Below are positions 26,886 to 36,800 of a stretch of 56,012 nucleotides of DNA, one piece after another. A program made the position numbers and the translations under genes. Source of the stretch: Clostridia bacterium (GTDB taxonomy: Bacteria; Bacillota; Clostridia; Oscillospirales; Acutalibacteraceae); assembly GCA_017441385.1 (NCBI GenBank), contig JAFRXY010000091.1, positions 1 through 56,012 on the forward strand, read 5' to 3'. Numbering within the stretch: position 1 is the stretch's first letter; the number at the start of each line of letters is the position of its first letter. Below the pieces are notes generated by a model. It had not been told where the DNA came from. It saw only the letters and a program-made list of their open reading frames with translations, and did no database searches.

Positions 26886-26914
26886 TTGACATTTTGATAT
26901 TGTCATGATATAAT
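26886..26914 (+). promoter_or_regulatory. Consensus promoter of the hemolysin III gene
   Basis: TTGACA (26886-26891), 17 bases, TATAAT (26909-26914): perfect sigma-A hexamers and spacing, about 50 bases before the start codon. Confidence 0.85.
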
Positions 26915-26961
26915 CTAGTCATATAGAAAAAGCTGCTCTTGCAAAAAGGAGATAACGATAC

Positions 26962-27684
26962 ATGAATATGTCCATCAACGATTACAGAATGCTGTACGCA
27001 CAGCACGAGGTCAGCCGTCAGAGACAGATCAAAGCGCTGAGCCTGCCGACCTACACCTTCAATGAGGAATTGCTCAACTGTGCCACCCACGCGCTCGGTG
27101 CGCTGCTGGGCGTAGCGGGCTGGATCATGAGCATGAAGCTGCTGCTTGCCGCGGGCAATCCCGTCGCCACTCTCTCCATGTGCGTGTTCTTTGTCACCAT
27201 GATCGTGCTGTATGCCAATTCCGCCATTTATCACGGCTGGGAACTGACAAAGGCAAAGAAGAAATTTCAGATCATGGATCACTGCTCGATCTTCCTGCTG
27301 ATCACCGGCACCTACGCCCCCTATACGCTGATGGTCATGAACAATCTCGCCGGCAGAATCATCTTTGCCATCGTTGCGCTGACCGCTGTTGTCGGCATCA
27401 CGCTCAATATCATTGACCTGAAAAAATACAGCAAGATTTCCATGGCATGCTATCTGATTTCCGGCTGGTGCATTATCTTCGCTTACCGAGACATCTCGGC
27501 AGCGCTCTCGCATGAGCAGCTTCTCATGCTGGTGGCCGGAGGCGTGATCTACACCGTCGGCGCCATTCTCTACGGACTCGGCGTGAAGGTCAGATACATG
27601 CACACCCTCTGGCACCTCTTTGTGCTGGGCGGCAGCCTGCTTCACTTCGCCAGTCTCTACAGCTTCATTCTTTACAATCTATAG
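26962..27684 (+). CDS. Hemolysin III/PAQR family membrane protein
   Basis: 240 residues with seven hydrophobic segments. LLNCATHALGALLGV, NSAIYHGW, MDHCSIFLLITGTYAPYT and YMHTLWHLFVLGGSLLHF carry the Ser/His/Asp and HxxxH residues that bind zinc in the PAQR fold, to which adiponectin receptors belong. The family was named for a Bacillus cereus haemolysin; in most bacteria the role is probably in lipid or membrane homeostasis. GGAG lies ten bases before ATG 26962. Confidence 0.88.
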   Translation: MNMSINDYRMLYAQHEVSRQRQIKALSLPTYTFNEELLNCATHALGALLGVAGWIMSMKLLLAAGNPVATLSMCVFFVTMIVLYANSAIYHGWELTKAKKKFQIMDHCSIFLLITGTYAPYTLMVMNNLAGRIIFAIVALTAVVGITLNIIDLKKYSKISMACYLISGWCIIFAYRDISAALSHEQLLMLVAGGVIYTVGAILYGLGVKVRYMHTLWHLFVLGGSLLHFASLYSFILYNL

Positions 27685-27721
27685 ACTACGCCGCATATCA
27701 TTTATGCCAATATACAAACAA

Positions 27722-27767
27722 CCCCAGAACAGCCGCGCCGGCTTGATCGGACGCGGCTGTTCTGGGG
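27722..27767. terminator. Bidirectional terminator between hemolysin III and LysR genes
   Basis: CCCCAGAACAGCCGCG (27722-27737) and CGCGGCTGTTCTGGGG (27752-27767) form a perfect 16-base stem; TTTACGGTTATTT follows on + and TTGTTTGTAT on minus. Confidence 0.85.
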
Positions 27768-27774
27768 TTTACGG

Positions 27775-28668
27775 TTATTTCTTGTTTTTCTCTATCCATT
27801 CGGTGGTGAATGTGCGGAAGCTCTCCTGTGCGCGGCTCATCTTCTGTCCCCTGCGGTGAACGAGGAAGACATGACGCACAAAGGTTTCGTCCTCAAAGGG
27901 GATGATCTTCACCTGCGCATCGGCGTATTCCTCCGCAAGGAAGGTGGCGGAAATGCCCACTCCCCTCTTCTGCCGCGCCGCCTCCACAATGAGCGAATCA
28001 TCGCTGATTTCCAGAAGTATCTCCGGGTTCAGCCCGCCCTTGACAAATCGGGTGATATTGTGGGGATAAAGGGAGAAATCGCGCCCTTTGAGAATGATCG
28101 GATAGCCGTTGAGATCGGGATAGCGAATAATACTGCGTTCCGCCAGCGGGTGATCCTTATGGACAATGGCGCGGAAGTCGTGGGAAAAACAGAAATCCGC
28201 TTCGTAATTGATGAGGTCAATCGGCTGCGGAAGGAAGGCAAAATCCACACGCCCGCTTTGCAGCATATCATAGATCGGGTATTCGGGATATTCCACCAGA
28301 TCGAGATGCACATCGGGGTAGGTATCGTAAAAGTCCGTGACAAATCGCAGCGTCAGGTACTTCGGAACGCCGTAGGTCGTCGCAATGTGCAGCGTGGAAA
28401 GGGCGTTGATGCTCTCCTCGGTGAATTCGCTCTTGATGCGGCTGCACTCGCTGAGAATGACATTCGCGGTGGAATACAGCTTGTGTGCGTAGACCGTGGG
28501 ATTGAGTCCCTGCGTCGATCGGGTGAAAAGACTGCGTCCCAGCTCTTCCTCCAGCTTCTTGATCATCTTGCTCACGGCCTGCGGCGTCACGAAAATCTTC
28601 TCCGCCGCCTTGTGTATGCTCCCCAGCTCGTACACCTTCACAAAACAGCCCAGCAGTCTTTCATCCAT
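27775..28668 (-). CDS. LysR-type transcriptional regulator
   Basis: 297 residues. The N-terminal winged helix-turn-helix is CFVKVYELGSIHKAAEKIFV with TPQAVSKMIKKLEEELGR, and the rest is the periplasmic-binding-like effector domain (VPKYLTLRFVTDFYDTYPDV). LysR proteins usually act on a divergent or adjacent gene. Here the start lies ten bases after the stop of the large surface protein on the same strand and has no clear ribosome site, so it is probably the second gene of that transcript and could autoregulate it. Effector unknown. Confidence 0.9.
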   Translation of the reverse strand: MDERLLGCFVKVYELGSIHKAAEKIFVTPQAVSKMIKKLEEELGRSLFTRSTQGLNPTVYAHKLYSTANVILSECSRIKSEFTEESINALSTLHIATTYGVPKYLTLRFVTDFYDTYPDVHLDLVEYPEYPIYDMLQSGRVDFAFLPQPIDLINYEADFCFSHDFRAIVHKDHPLAERSIIRYPDLNGYPIILKGRDFSLYPHNITRFVKGGLNPEILLEISDDSLIVEAARQKRGVGISATFLAEEYADAQVKIIPFEDETFVRHVFLVHRRGQKMSRAQESFRTFTTEWIEKNKK

Positions 28669-28678
28669 AGTATTTCAT

Positions 28679-30958
28679 TCAATACTGCTCGGCTTTGTTC
28701 TTGGCGTACACGCCGGCAAAGCTCACCATGGAAAGCAGCGCCAGCAGCAGGGCAATGTTGGAAGAAACATTCGCTTCGCCTGTACCGGGATTGTCGCTGC
28801 CGCCCGATGTCTTCAACGTGCTGGACACGGCGAACAGGCTGAATCCGTCGGTGGTGATCATGATACCGTCACCCGTACCGACCGCCACCTGCTTGGTATC
28901 GACGCTCTTGTCGGACTTCTGATGGTAAACGGCGTAATTGTACTTGGCGTTGTCCTTCTTCACTGTGTCATTGGGATAAGCAAGGGTGAAATCGACCCTG
29001 CCGGCGTCAAGCGCCGCCGCCTTGTCTGCGGAAATGCATTTGAGACTGATCTTGTAGACCATCAGGTTCTTGTCTTTCTCGTTGAAATTCTTATCCGCCT
29101 TCTTGATCGCGGTGAGGAATTCAGCCTTTTCCTCGTCCGAAGGAGCAGACGCGGCAATCTGAATATCGTCCCCGCCGTACTCATTGCCGTTTTCAATGGA
29201 GAAAGCCGCGTTCTCGTGCGCTCTGGCCGCCTTGATGATATTCTTGCTGTCGTCGGCGATCACCATGTCGAGGTAATTCATTGCCTTCCTCGTGGAGGAA
29301 ACGGCAAACAGGCTGAAGCTGTCCGTTGCGAACGCAATACCGTTATCGGAGTTGTAGGCTTCTATGCTTGTATCAACCGACTTGTCGTCGTTCTGATGAT
29401 AAACCTTGTAGTCAAAAATGTCATGCAGTGTGCTGACTTCCGTTGACGGGTAAGCGAGTGTCACAATGACGGAGGATTTGCCCTTGACAGATACCTTTTT
29501 GCCCTTGGCGTTCACCAGATAAATGTCGTACACCATCAGGTTGGCATCCGTGTCGCTGAATTTGTTGTCGGTTTCCTTGATTTTGGCAAGGAATGTCTTC
29601 TTGTCCGAAGCGGAAGGCGCTTTGGCGACGATCTTGAGATTTTTGTCATCCACATCGTCGTTCTTTTCTATTTCCGCCTTTTTGATGATGTTCTTGCTGC
29701 CGCTGTCAATTGCCAGTTCGGTAAACGTCGAAGCATTTTCGTCGTCGGCACCGTCCGTATCTGTACCGGTATTGCCCGTTTCAGTGTTGTCAGTCTGGTT
29801 GTTGCCGGTCTGGGTATCGTCGGTCTGGTTGTTGCCGGTCTGGGAATTGCCGGTTTCGGTGCTGCCTGTGTCGGTTCCGCTGCCTGTGTCGGTTCCGCTG
29901 CCTGTGTCGGTTCCGCTGCCTGTGTCGGTTCCGCTGCCCGAAGCCGGAGCCAGAATCACGCCGTCGGGCAGATCTTCCTTCAACACGTCAATGAAGAATG
30001 TCGCGCTCGGTTTGGCGGAGTTGGATACCTGCATAAAAATGGTTCCCCGCTCGCTGTATATCCTTCTCAGGGTGCTGTTGGACACGGTGTATTTATCGCC
30101 GTCGGGCAATACCTCCGTTCCGTCGTTCAGAGTGACCGTCAGATCCTTCGAATCGCCCAGTCCGTCAAGCGAAAGCTCAATGCAGTCTTCGCCCGCGGTG
30201 TAAGCGGGAGGATTGACCGAAATGGCACAACCGTCGGGGTTGCTCGTTTCCAGAGCGTAAGCGTTGGCCAGTGTCGCAAACGGAGTGTGTATCACATTGA
30301 TATAGCCGAGGGAAGTAAGACCGCTCACGTCCAGACTGCTGATATCGGTGTCTTTGAGATAGAGCGATTGCAGCCCCTTGCATTTGCTGACGTCTATGCT
30401 GCGAAGTCCTGACGAATTGCCGTCAATGACCGAGATGACCTCTGCGCCGTCCCCGAATGAGGCGGCCGTAATGGGAGCGGTCGAGTCAATGACAAATTCC
30501 GTTTCGTCATTCAGTGAAACGTCAAACGTCACTGTGCCGTCATCGGGATTAACCGTCTTGGCGGCGCTTTCGCCCGGAAGCTCGATTCCTGTGGCATCCC
30601 CGCCGGTCACTGTAAGGCTGTAGGAGCCGGCAGAAGAAGTGACCTTAATGGTATATCCGCCTTTATCGGAAGCAAACGCGTCAAAGACGGACCCCGGGAT
30701 AACGGCGGATGCCGCAAAGAGAACCGCCGCCATCATGGTGGCGATAGGGAACCAATAGGATCTGCGCGGCTGCGGCTTCATCTGCTGCGGCTGCCTCGGG
30801 CGAAACGCCTGACGGCTCACCGCCGCAGGAGCGGTGCGATATTCACGAGAAGCACGAGAAGCACGAGAAACACGAGAAACACGATATTCCTGACTCATAT
30901 AACGCCGTGGCTGCGCCGGACGGCCGTGAGGAACAAATCTGGTGTACGACCTGTTCAT
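28679..30958 (-). CDS. Surface protein with leucine-rich repeats, two copies of a shared domain and an NPGTGE anchor
   Basis: 759 residues from ATG 30958, with AAAGGA ten bases upstream. An unusual Arg-rich head (~67 residues, with RVSRVSRASRASREYR) precedes the signal helix WFPIATMMAAVLFAASAVIP. Then a beta-rich region with short leucine-rich repeats (LRSIDVSKCKGLQSLYL) at ~180-225, a linker of GSGTDT and TGNNQTDN repeats at ~338-408, and two copies (~418-555 and ~566-713) of the domain also found in the 21240 and 31194 proteins, each ending TD.FSLFAVSS. The C-terminus GGSDNPGTGE, membrane helix and basic tail form an NPXTG-type sorting signal. Probably an adhesin or other wall-anchored protein. 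Confidence 0.85.
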   Translation of the reverse strand: MNRSYTRFVPHGRPAQPRRYMSQEYRVSRVSRASRASREYRTAPAAVSRQAFRPRQPQQMKPQPRRSYWFPIATMMAAVLFAASAVIPGSVFDAFASDKGGYTIKVTSSAGSYSLTVTGGDATGIELPGESAAKTVNPDDGTVTFDVSLNDETEFVIDSTAPITAASFGDGAEVISVIDGNSSGLRSIDVSKCKGLQSLYLKDTDISSLDVSGLTSLGYINVIHTPFATLANAYALETSNPDGCAISVNPPAYTAGEDCIELSLDGLGDSKDLTVTLNDGTEVLPDGDKYTVSNSTLRRIYSERGTIFMQVSNSAKPSATFFIDVLKEDLPDGVILAPASGSGTDTGSGTDTGSGTDTGSGTDTGSTETGNSQTGNNQTDDTQTGNNQTDNTETGNTGTDTDGADDENASTFTELAIDSGSKNIIKKAEIEKNDDVDDKNLKIVAKAPSASDKKTFLAKIKETDNKFSDTDANLMVYDIYLVNAKGKKVSVKGKSSVIVTLAYPSTEVSTLHDIFDYKVYHQNDDKSVDTSIEAYNSDNGIAFATDSFSLFAVSSTRKAMNYLDMVIADDSKNIIKAARAHENAAFSIENGNEYGGDDIQIAASAPSDEEKAEFLTAIKKADKNFNEKDKNLMVYKISLKCISADKAAALDAGRVDFTLAYPNDTVKKDNAKYNYAVYHQKSDKSVDTKQVAVGTGDGIMITTDGFSLFAVSSTLKTSGGSDNPGTGEANVSSNIALLLALLSMVSFAGVYAKNKAEQY

Positions 30959-31048
30959 TAGCAATCAGTCCTTTCAATCATTCCTTACGGAATGTTCTGT
31001 TACTCAAACACAAACACAAACGATACTCATCTGCATATATACACTATT

Positions 31049-31077
31049 ATTATACCGCCTCACAGAGGGAATGTCAA
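31049..31077 (-). promoter_or_regulatory. Promoter of the LRR surface protein gene
   Basis: On the minus strand TTGACA (31072-31077), 17 bases, TATAAT (31049-31054): perfect hexamers, with a leader of about 85 bases before ATG 30958. Confidence 0.8.
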
Positions 31078-31138
31078 TCTCTATTCGCCCGAAACAACCA
31101 ACATATGAAAAAATTTACAAGTTTCATGAATAACGGCG

Positions 31139-31182
31139 AAAAATCCGGCCTTCACCCGGAACAAACCGGGAAAAAGCCGGAT
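31139..31182 (-). terminator. Terminator of the 31194 gene
   Basis: On the minus strand ATCCGGC pairs with GCCGGAT, with inner CCCGG/CCGGG, followed by a T-run (31139-31143), just after the stop codon at 31194. Confidence 0.75.
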
Positions 31183-31193
31183 ATTGTGATTGT

Positions 31194-31820
31194 TTATTTC
31201 GCCCAGAAAAGCTCGCCTCTGCGCTTGGCGATAACGCCGGTAATGCCGGCAACGGAAATCAGAATAATGAGCAGCACGACGTTGAGCGAGACGCTGGATT
31301 CGCCTGTGCCGGGAGAATCGGAACCGCCGCTCTTGGGGGTGATGGAAATCGCATACCGGCTGAATCCCGGAGCGGTGATGTGTATGCCGTTCTTATCGGC
31401 GGTGCATTTGATTTCCTCCACTTTGGCAGGATCGAGCAACGCAAGCTTGTCGTAATCAAAATCGGCTAAATGGTAGACCTTGTAATTGTACTTATTCCAT
31501 TCCTTCGCCATGTCGGAAGGATACTTGAGGGTGAGATTGATGCCGTTCTTGAGCTTGAAGCGATCGCAGGTGTCGCTGGAAAGGCTGATATCGTATGCAA
31601 CCAGTCTGGATTTGTCTTTGTTGAAATTCTTGTCGGCTTTCGCAATCTGGCTGTAAAGAGCTTCGCCGGAAGAAGCCGGGGAAATGCTGAGCTTGAGGTC
31701 ATTCTTATTCACCTTTTCGCCCAGCTTATATTTTTCCTCGTCAAGGTCAAAGATAACTTCCTGCGCTTCAAAATCCTTGGCGGATTCGGCGGAGGTAATG
31801 GTTCCGGAATCATCGTCCAT
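31194..31820 (-). CDS. Short SPGTGE-anchored protein lacking a signal peptide
   Basis: 208 residues starting MDDDSGTITS. Residues ~15-155 are one copy of the domain shared with the 21240 and 28679 proteins (VAYDISL, YPSDMAKEWNKYNYKVYH, GIHITAPGFSRYAIS), then GGSDSPGTGE, a membrane helix and the basic tail KRRGELFWAK. There is no signal peptide and no ribosome site, and TATAAT of a good promoter ends three bases before the ATG. A stop codon lies six codons upstream in frame. Either it is a truncated remnant that lost its N-terminus or it is translated from a leaderless mRNA. Confidence 0.6.
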   Translation of the reverse strand: MDDDSGTITSAESAKDFEAQEVIFDLDEEKYKLGEKVNKNDLKLSISPASSGEALYSQIAKADKNFNKDKSRLVAYDISLSSDTCDRFKLKNGINLTLKYPSDMAKEWNKYNYKVYHLADFDYDKLALLDPAKVEEIKCTADKNGIHITAPGFSRYAISITPKSGGSDSPGTGESSVSLNVVLLIILISVAGITGVIAKRRGELFWAK

Positions 31821-31823
31821 AGT

Positions 31824-31852
31824 ATTATAATCATTCTATTTTTGAAAGTCAA
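31824..31852 (-). promoter_or_regulatory. Promoter-like sequence abutting the 31194 gene start
   Basis: On the minus strand TTGACT (31847-31852), 17 bases, TATAAT (31824-31829). Initiation would fall on or inside the first codon of the gene at 31820. Confidence 0.55.
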
Positions 31853-31904
31853 TATTAATTATAGCGCAAAAATTGTATAAAATTTCTAACCAGGCTACAA
31901 AAAA

Positions 31905-31941
31905 AGCCCCGGAAAGTGAGATAATGCCGCTTTCCGGAGCT
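31905..31941. terminator. Terminator of leuCD
   Basis: AGCCCCGGAAAG (31905-31916) pairs with CTTTCCGGAGCT (31930-31941), one mismatch. On the minus strand it is followed by TTTTTTTG, 25 bases after the leuD stop. Confidence 0.8.
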
Positions 31942-31965
31942 TTTTGAAAATGATGATACCGACAA

Positions 31966-32454
31966 TTACAGTCTGTCCTTGATGGAACTCATCAGACCGC
32001 CGGAGGTGATGATGTTCTGGATAAAGGGCGGGAAGGGCTGTGCCTGATAGCTCTTCCCGGTGGTGATGTTGGTGATCACGCCTGTGTCAAAATCCACCTT
32101 CACCTCGTCGCCGTTCTTGATGTCCTCCGCGGCTTCTTCGCATTCCAGAATGGCGAGCCCGATATTGAGGGCATTGCGGTAGAAAATCCGCGCGAAGGTG
32201 GAGGCGATCACGCAGGAAATGCCGGAAGCCTTGATGGCGATGGGTGCGTGTTCGCGGGAGGAACCGCAGCCGAAATTCTTGCCGGCCACCATGATTTCAC
32301 CCGGCTGCACCTTCCTGACGAAATCGGCGTCTATGTCCTCCATGCAGTGAGCCGCCAGCTCTGCGTGGGACGATGTATTGAGATAACGGGCGGGAATGAT
32401 GACGTCGGTGTCAACATTGTCCCCGTACTTGTGAACTCTGCCTTGTGCCTGCAT
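31966..32454 (-). CDS. leuD: 3-isopropylmalate dehydratase small subunit
   Basis: 162 residues from ATG 32454, with GGGAG upstream. The open frame continues upstream into the out-of-frame leuC end, which is not part of the gene. [32 protein letters not shown] and [17 protein letters not shown] are LeuD signatures. With LeuC it isomerises 2- to 3-isopropylmalate in leucine synthesis. Twenty bases separate it from leuC. Confidence 0.96.
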   Translation of the reverse strand: MQAQGRVHKYGDNVDTDVIIPARYLNTSSHAELAAHCMEDIDADFVRKVQPGEIMVAGKNFGCGSSREHAPIAIKASGISCVIASTFARIFYRNALNIGLAILECEEAAEDIKNGDEVKVDFDTGVITNITTGKSYQAQPFPPFIQNIITSGGLMSSIKDRL

Positions 32455-32473
32455 ATTTTTTATTTTTCTCCCT

Positions 32474-33754
32474 TCAACTGTTTCTATTAGCGAGCGCTTC
32501 TGGGTCCGTGATGTAGCCTGTGACTGCGCTGGCTGCCGCGACGGCGGGACTGGCAAGGTAGATCTCGCTGGTGATGTGTCCCATTCTGCCGATGAAATTG
32601 CGGTTGGTGGTGCTGACAGCCTTCTCGTTCTCGGCGAGAATGCCCATGTGTCCGCCCAGACAGGGGCCGCAGGTGGGCGTGGAAACCACCGCGCCGGCTT
32701 CAATGAAGATTTCCAGCAGACCTTCGCGCATGGCCTGCAAATAGATGGTCTGGGTGCCGGGGAAGATAATGCAGCGCACGTCCTTGGCCACCTTGCGGCC
32801 TTTGAGGATGGCGGCGGCGGCTCTGAGGTCTTCCAGTCTGCCGTTGGTGCAGCTGCCGATCACGCTCTGGTCGATTTTGACTTCCTTCTCCCCGATCTCG
32901 TCCACCGTGCGGGTATTTTCAGGAAGGTGGGGAAATGCCACAGTCGGACGCAGTGCGGAAAGGTCAACGGTGTAGGTTTCGTCATATTCCGCGTCCTCGT
33001 CGGCGGTGTAAACCACAGGGGTGCGCTGGCATCTGCCGTTGCAGTATTCCTCGGTAATCTCGTCCACCGGGAAAATACCGTTCTTCGCGCCGGCTTCTAT
33101 CGCCATATTGGCAATGCAGAGGCGGGAATCCATGGAAAGGTGCTTCACACCTTCGCCCGTGAATTCCATCGACTTGTATCTCGCGCCGTCCACGCCGATC
33201 ATACCGATGATGTGAAGTATCACGTCCTTGCCGGTGACCCAGCCCTGCGGATTGCCGGTAAGCACAAATCTGATCGCGGAAGGCACCTTGAACCATGTCT
33301 TGCCGGTGGCCATACCTGCCGCCATGTCGGTGGAACCCACGCCTGTGCTGAACGCGCCGAGTGCGCCGTAGGTGCAGGTGTGGCTGTCCGCGCCGATCAC
33401 ACAGTCGCCCGGGCCGACCAATCCCTGTTCGGGAAGCAGCGCGTGCTCTATGCCCATCTGCCCCACGTCAAAATAATTCAGCACGTCGTACTTGCGGGCG
33501 AACGTCCGCACCTTCTTTACCTGTTCGGCGGCTTTGATGTCCTTGTTGGGAGTGAAGTGATCCATCACAAGGGCGATTCTTTCCCTGTCAAAGATCTTGT
33601 CCACGCCCGCTTTTTCCAGCTCGTTGATGGCAACGGGCGAGGTGATATCATTGCCCAGCACCAGATCCAGCTTTGCTTCGATGAGCTGTCCGGCCGTCAC
33701 GCTTTCCAGCCCGGCGTGCGCCGCCAGTATCTTCTGAGTCATCGTCATACCCAT
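32474..33754 (-). CDS. leuC: 3-isopropylmalate dehydratase large subunit
   Basis: 426 residues from ATG 33754, with AAGGAGG upstream. [35 protein letters not shown] and [12 protein letters not shown] hold the cysteines that bind the [4Fe-4S] cluster of the aconitase family. The length matches the two-subunit, HacA-like type of Clostridia and archaea. No leuA or leuB is in the window. Confidence 0.96.
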   Translation of the reverse strand: MGMTMTQKILAAHAGLESVTAGQLIEAKLDLVLGNDITSPVAINELEKAGVDKIFDRERIALVMDHFTPNKDIKAAEQVKKVRTFARKYDVLNYFDVGQMGIEHALLPEQGLVGPGDCVIGADSHTCTYGALGAFSTGVGSTDMAAGMATGKTWFKVPSAIRFVLTGNPQGWVTGKDVILHIIGMIGVDGARYKSMEFTGEGVKHLSMDSRLCIANMAIEAGAKNGIFPVDEITEEYCNGRCQRTPVVYTADEDAEYDETYTVDLSALRPTVAFPHLPENTRTVDEIGEKEVKIDQSVIGSCTNGRLEDLRAAAAILKGRKVAKDVRCIIFPGTQTIYLQAMREGLLEIFIEAGAVVSTPTCGPCLGGHMGILAENEKAVSTTNRNFIGRMGHITSEIYLASPAVAAASAVTGYITDPEALANRNS

Positions 33755-33790
33755 AGAGAGTATTCCTCCTTGTCGAAATTGATAAACTGT

Positions 33791-33819
33791 ATTATAGCAT
33801 ATATCTTCGGGTTTGTAAA
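33791..33819 (-). promoter_or_regulatory. Promoter of leuCD
   Basis: On the minus strand TTTACA (33814-33819), 17 bases, TATAAT (33791-33796), about 35 bases before leuC. Confidence 0.75.
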
Positions 33820-33882
33820 TCAGTAATTTGCAAAAAGAGGAATTTTTTCATGAGGCAAGTCAGGGAAGTTCCGGTTGTCCGT

Positions 33883-36800
33883 TTACTCCACAACCGCTCC
33901 GTACTGCCGAAGCGCTTCTCTGTCAACGGTGCTTTCCTCATGCAGATCGCGCATATCGCAGCCGGTTATATGCAGTCCCGGATAATTGCGGATCACACGG
34001 AGACATTCGCCGGTTTCGGTTGACCATAAGCACAGGGTGCCGTCTTCTGCTCCCGAGAGAATTGTCCTGCCGTCGGGCGCGTAGACTACCGTGTTGACGC
34101 TTCCTTTATGTCCCTCATAGGTATGCAGGCACTCCCCCGTGATCCTGTCCCATTCCCTGACCGTCTTATCGGCAGAGACGGAAAGGAATGTCTTTCCGTC
34201 CGGCGAACAGGCTACGCTCAATACCGCTCCGTTATGGCCTTGGAATACTCTGATACACTGCCCTGAAGCTATGTCCCATTCCCTGACCGATTTATCGGAA
34301 GAGCCGGAAAGCACGCTTTTCCCGTCTGTAAAGCAGTCGGCGCAATTGACTTCACCGCTGTGTCCCTGGCAGACACAGATGCATCGTCCTGTGAATCTAT
34401 TCCACAGTTTGACGCTGTTTCTGTCCGCCGAAAGCACAATCCTTCCGTCCGGCGAATAGGCGGCTTCTCTGACTTCTCCGCCGCGTTCCCTCATTCTATG
34501 CGGCGGCTGTTCCGCCGCCCGGTTTGCTTCACGGTTTCTCGTAAACCTTGATTTTGAAAAGGATCTCCTTCCGGCGGGGGAAAAGGCCGCCGGACAGATG
34601 TCATTTCCAAAGGAATCATAGGTGCATACGCACTGTCCGGCAGCCCGATCCCATTCCATCACGGCGTTATCCCCGCCCGCCGAAAGAATCGTATTCCCTT
34701 CCGGAGAGAAGGCAACGGATTTCACCTCGCCGCCGCAGCCTTCGTATGTGCGGATACAGCGGCATGTGGCAACATCCCATTCCCTGACGGTATTGTCAGC
34801 GGATCCCGAAATGACGGTGCATCCGTCGGGCGCATAGGCGACGGAATTCACCTGTCCGCCGTGTCCTTCATATGTACGGACGCACCGGCCGGTTGCCGTG
34901 TCCCATTCTCTTACCGTATGCTCAACCGTGCCGGTGAGGAATGTGGCGCCGTCCGGAGAAAACGCCGCGGAACAGACCGCGCCATTATACCTATCAAATT
35001 TTCTGATACACCGTCCTGAGAATCTGTCCCATTCCATGACGGTACCATCCATGCCGCCCGAAAGCAATGTCCTTCCGTCGGGCGCATACGCCACGGAATT
35101 GACAAAATGACTGTGTCCGTTATATCTTCTTATGCACTGTCCGGCAGCGATATCCCATTCCAGAACGGATTTATAGGACTCCGAAACGAAGCTCCTGCCG
35201 TTCGGCGAATAAGCGACTGAATTCACAAAACTGCCGTGTCCGTTATATACGCAAATGCACTGTCCGGTCGATCTGTCCCATTCCCGGACGGTGTTATCAT
35301 TGGAGCCGGAAAGGAATGTCCTGCCGTCGGGAGAACAGGCGACGGTATTGACCCAATCGGTATGTCCTGAATAGGTGCGGATACACTCGCCGGACAACAA
35401 ATCCCATTCCATGACCGTTCCGTCAACCGCTCCCGAAAGGAATGTCATACCGTCGGGGGAATAGGCCACGGAATACACCGAGCCGGTATGTCCCGCGAAC
35501 GTAAACACACACTGTCCGGTTTGGGTGTCCCATTGCCTGACGGTTTTATCGACAGAGGCCGAAAGGAATGTCCTGCCGTCAGGCGAACAGGCGACGGCCG
35601 TGACCGCTCTGCTGTGTCCCGTATAGGTGCGTATACGCCTCCCCGTCACTCTGTCCCACTCTCTGACGGTATTATCTCTTGAGCCTGAAAGGAATGTCCG
35701 GCCGTCAGGGAAAAAGGCAACGGAATTCACCCAATCGCTGTGCCCTGCATAGGTGCGCACACACTGTCCCGTCAGCCTGTCCCATTCCTTTACGGTGCCG
35801 TCATGCGACCCCGAAATGATTCTCCTGCCGTCAGGGGAACAGGCTACGGATTCCACCGTATCGCTGTGTCCCTGACAAACAAGATTATCCATACTGATCT
35901 TCGCCCCCTGCAAACAAGCCCCCTCCGCCCCGGCACGTCCGAGACGGAGACCGTTGAAGGAAACAAGAGAAAGGTCAAGATAGGAAAGGTCAACCTCCGA
36001 CAATTCCTTCCCCGTCAGTTTTATCATTTCTATCAGGTTGTATACCCCGTATCCGACTTCATCATCAAATCTTCCCCGAAAAACAGTAAGTGCATGCTCC
36101 ATCTGTATGGGAGCTTTTTCCGGGTCGGGGGCGTTTTTTTTCCGTTTTTTGCCAAGGAAGTTTCCGGCTTTGTCATTGACGCCGAACTGCTCAACCATCC
36201 ATTCCGTTTTTTCCCGATCATTCACACGTCCCGTAAATGAAGCAAGGCTGGTCAGGGCGAGGTCATAATTGCATTTGGAGGCCGCCTGTATGGCAATACG
36301 CAATCGATTCACATCATAAACCGACGCAAAATAATCACGAAAGCAGCAATGGATAAATCCGAACGCATTCCCGGCGTCGCGGTACAGGAGTCCCAGCACA
36401 TCGGTTGACGCCTTCAGCACAAATTCAGCTACTTCCGCCATCTCCCCGTTCACTTCAAGAATGGAACGGGCGATAGCCGGAAGGCCTTCGCTGCCCTTGT
36501 AGTCCGGAAAGCATTTCCGGCCGTATTCACCCAGAACCGAACACTGGCAGACCGAATTGTCCGGCCCATTGCCCTGTTCCTCCCGGCCGGACAGAATCGG
36601 CTCGATGACGCCTGCCGCTTCATCAGGAGAAATCTTTACACTCCCTGTGCGTTCCATATGGGAACCTATCGCGGGCAGCAGAAAATCAAGCATGAACCAC
36701 AGCTGCCATTTCGTTACCCATTCTTTTGTACCGCTGTCCATGGGGCTTTCACGTATGTATTCCGTCTGCAATTTTTCTCTGCGTTCGTTCAAAAAGCGGC

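Noticed and set aside
32455-32703. Upstream extension of leuD
   Set aside because: This part overlaps the 3' end of leuC out of frame and is Arg/Pro/Ser-rich. The ribosome site and homology place the start at 32454.
32576-33826. 416-residue plus-strand frame
   Set aside because: Exact shadow of leuC on the other strand.
33988-35874. Array of ~126-bp repeats considered as CRISPR or satellite DNA
   Set aside because: Units have no spacers and encode WD40 blades in one continuous frame.
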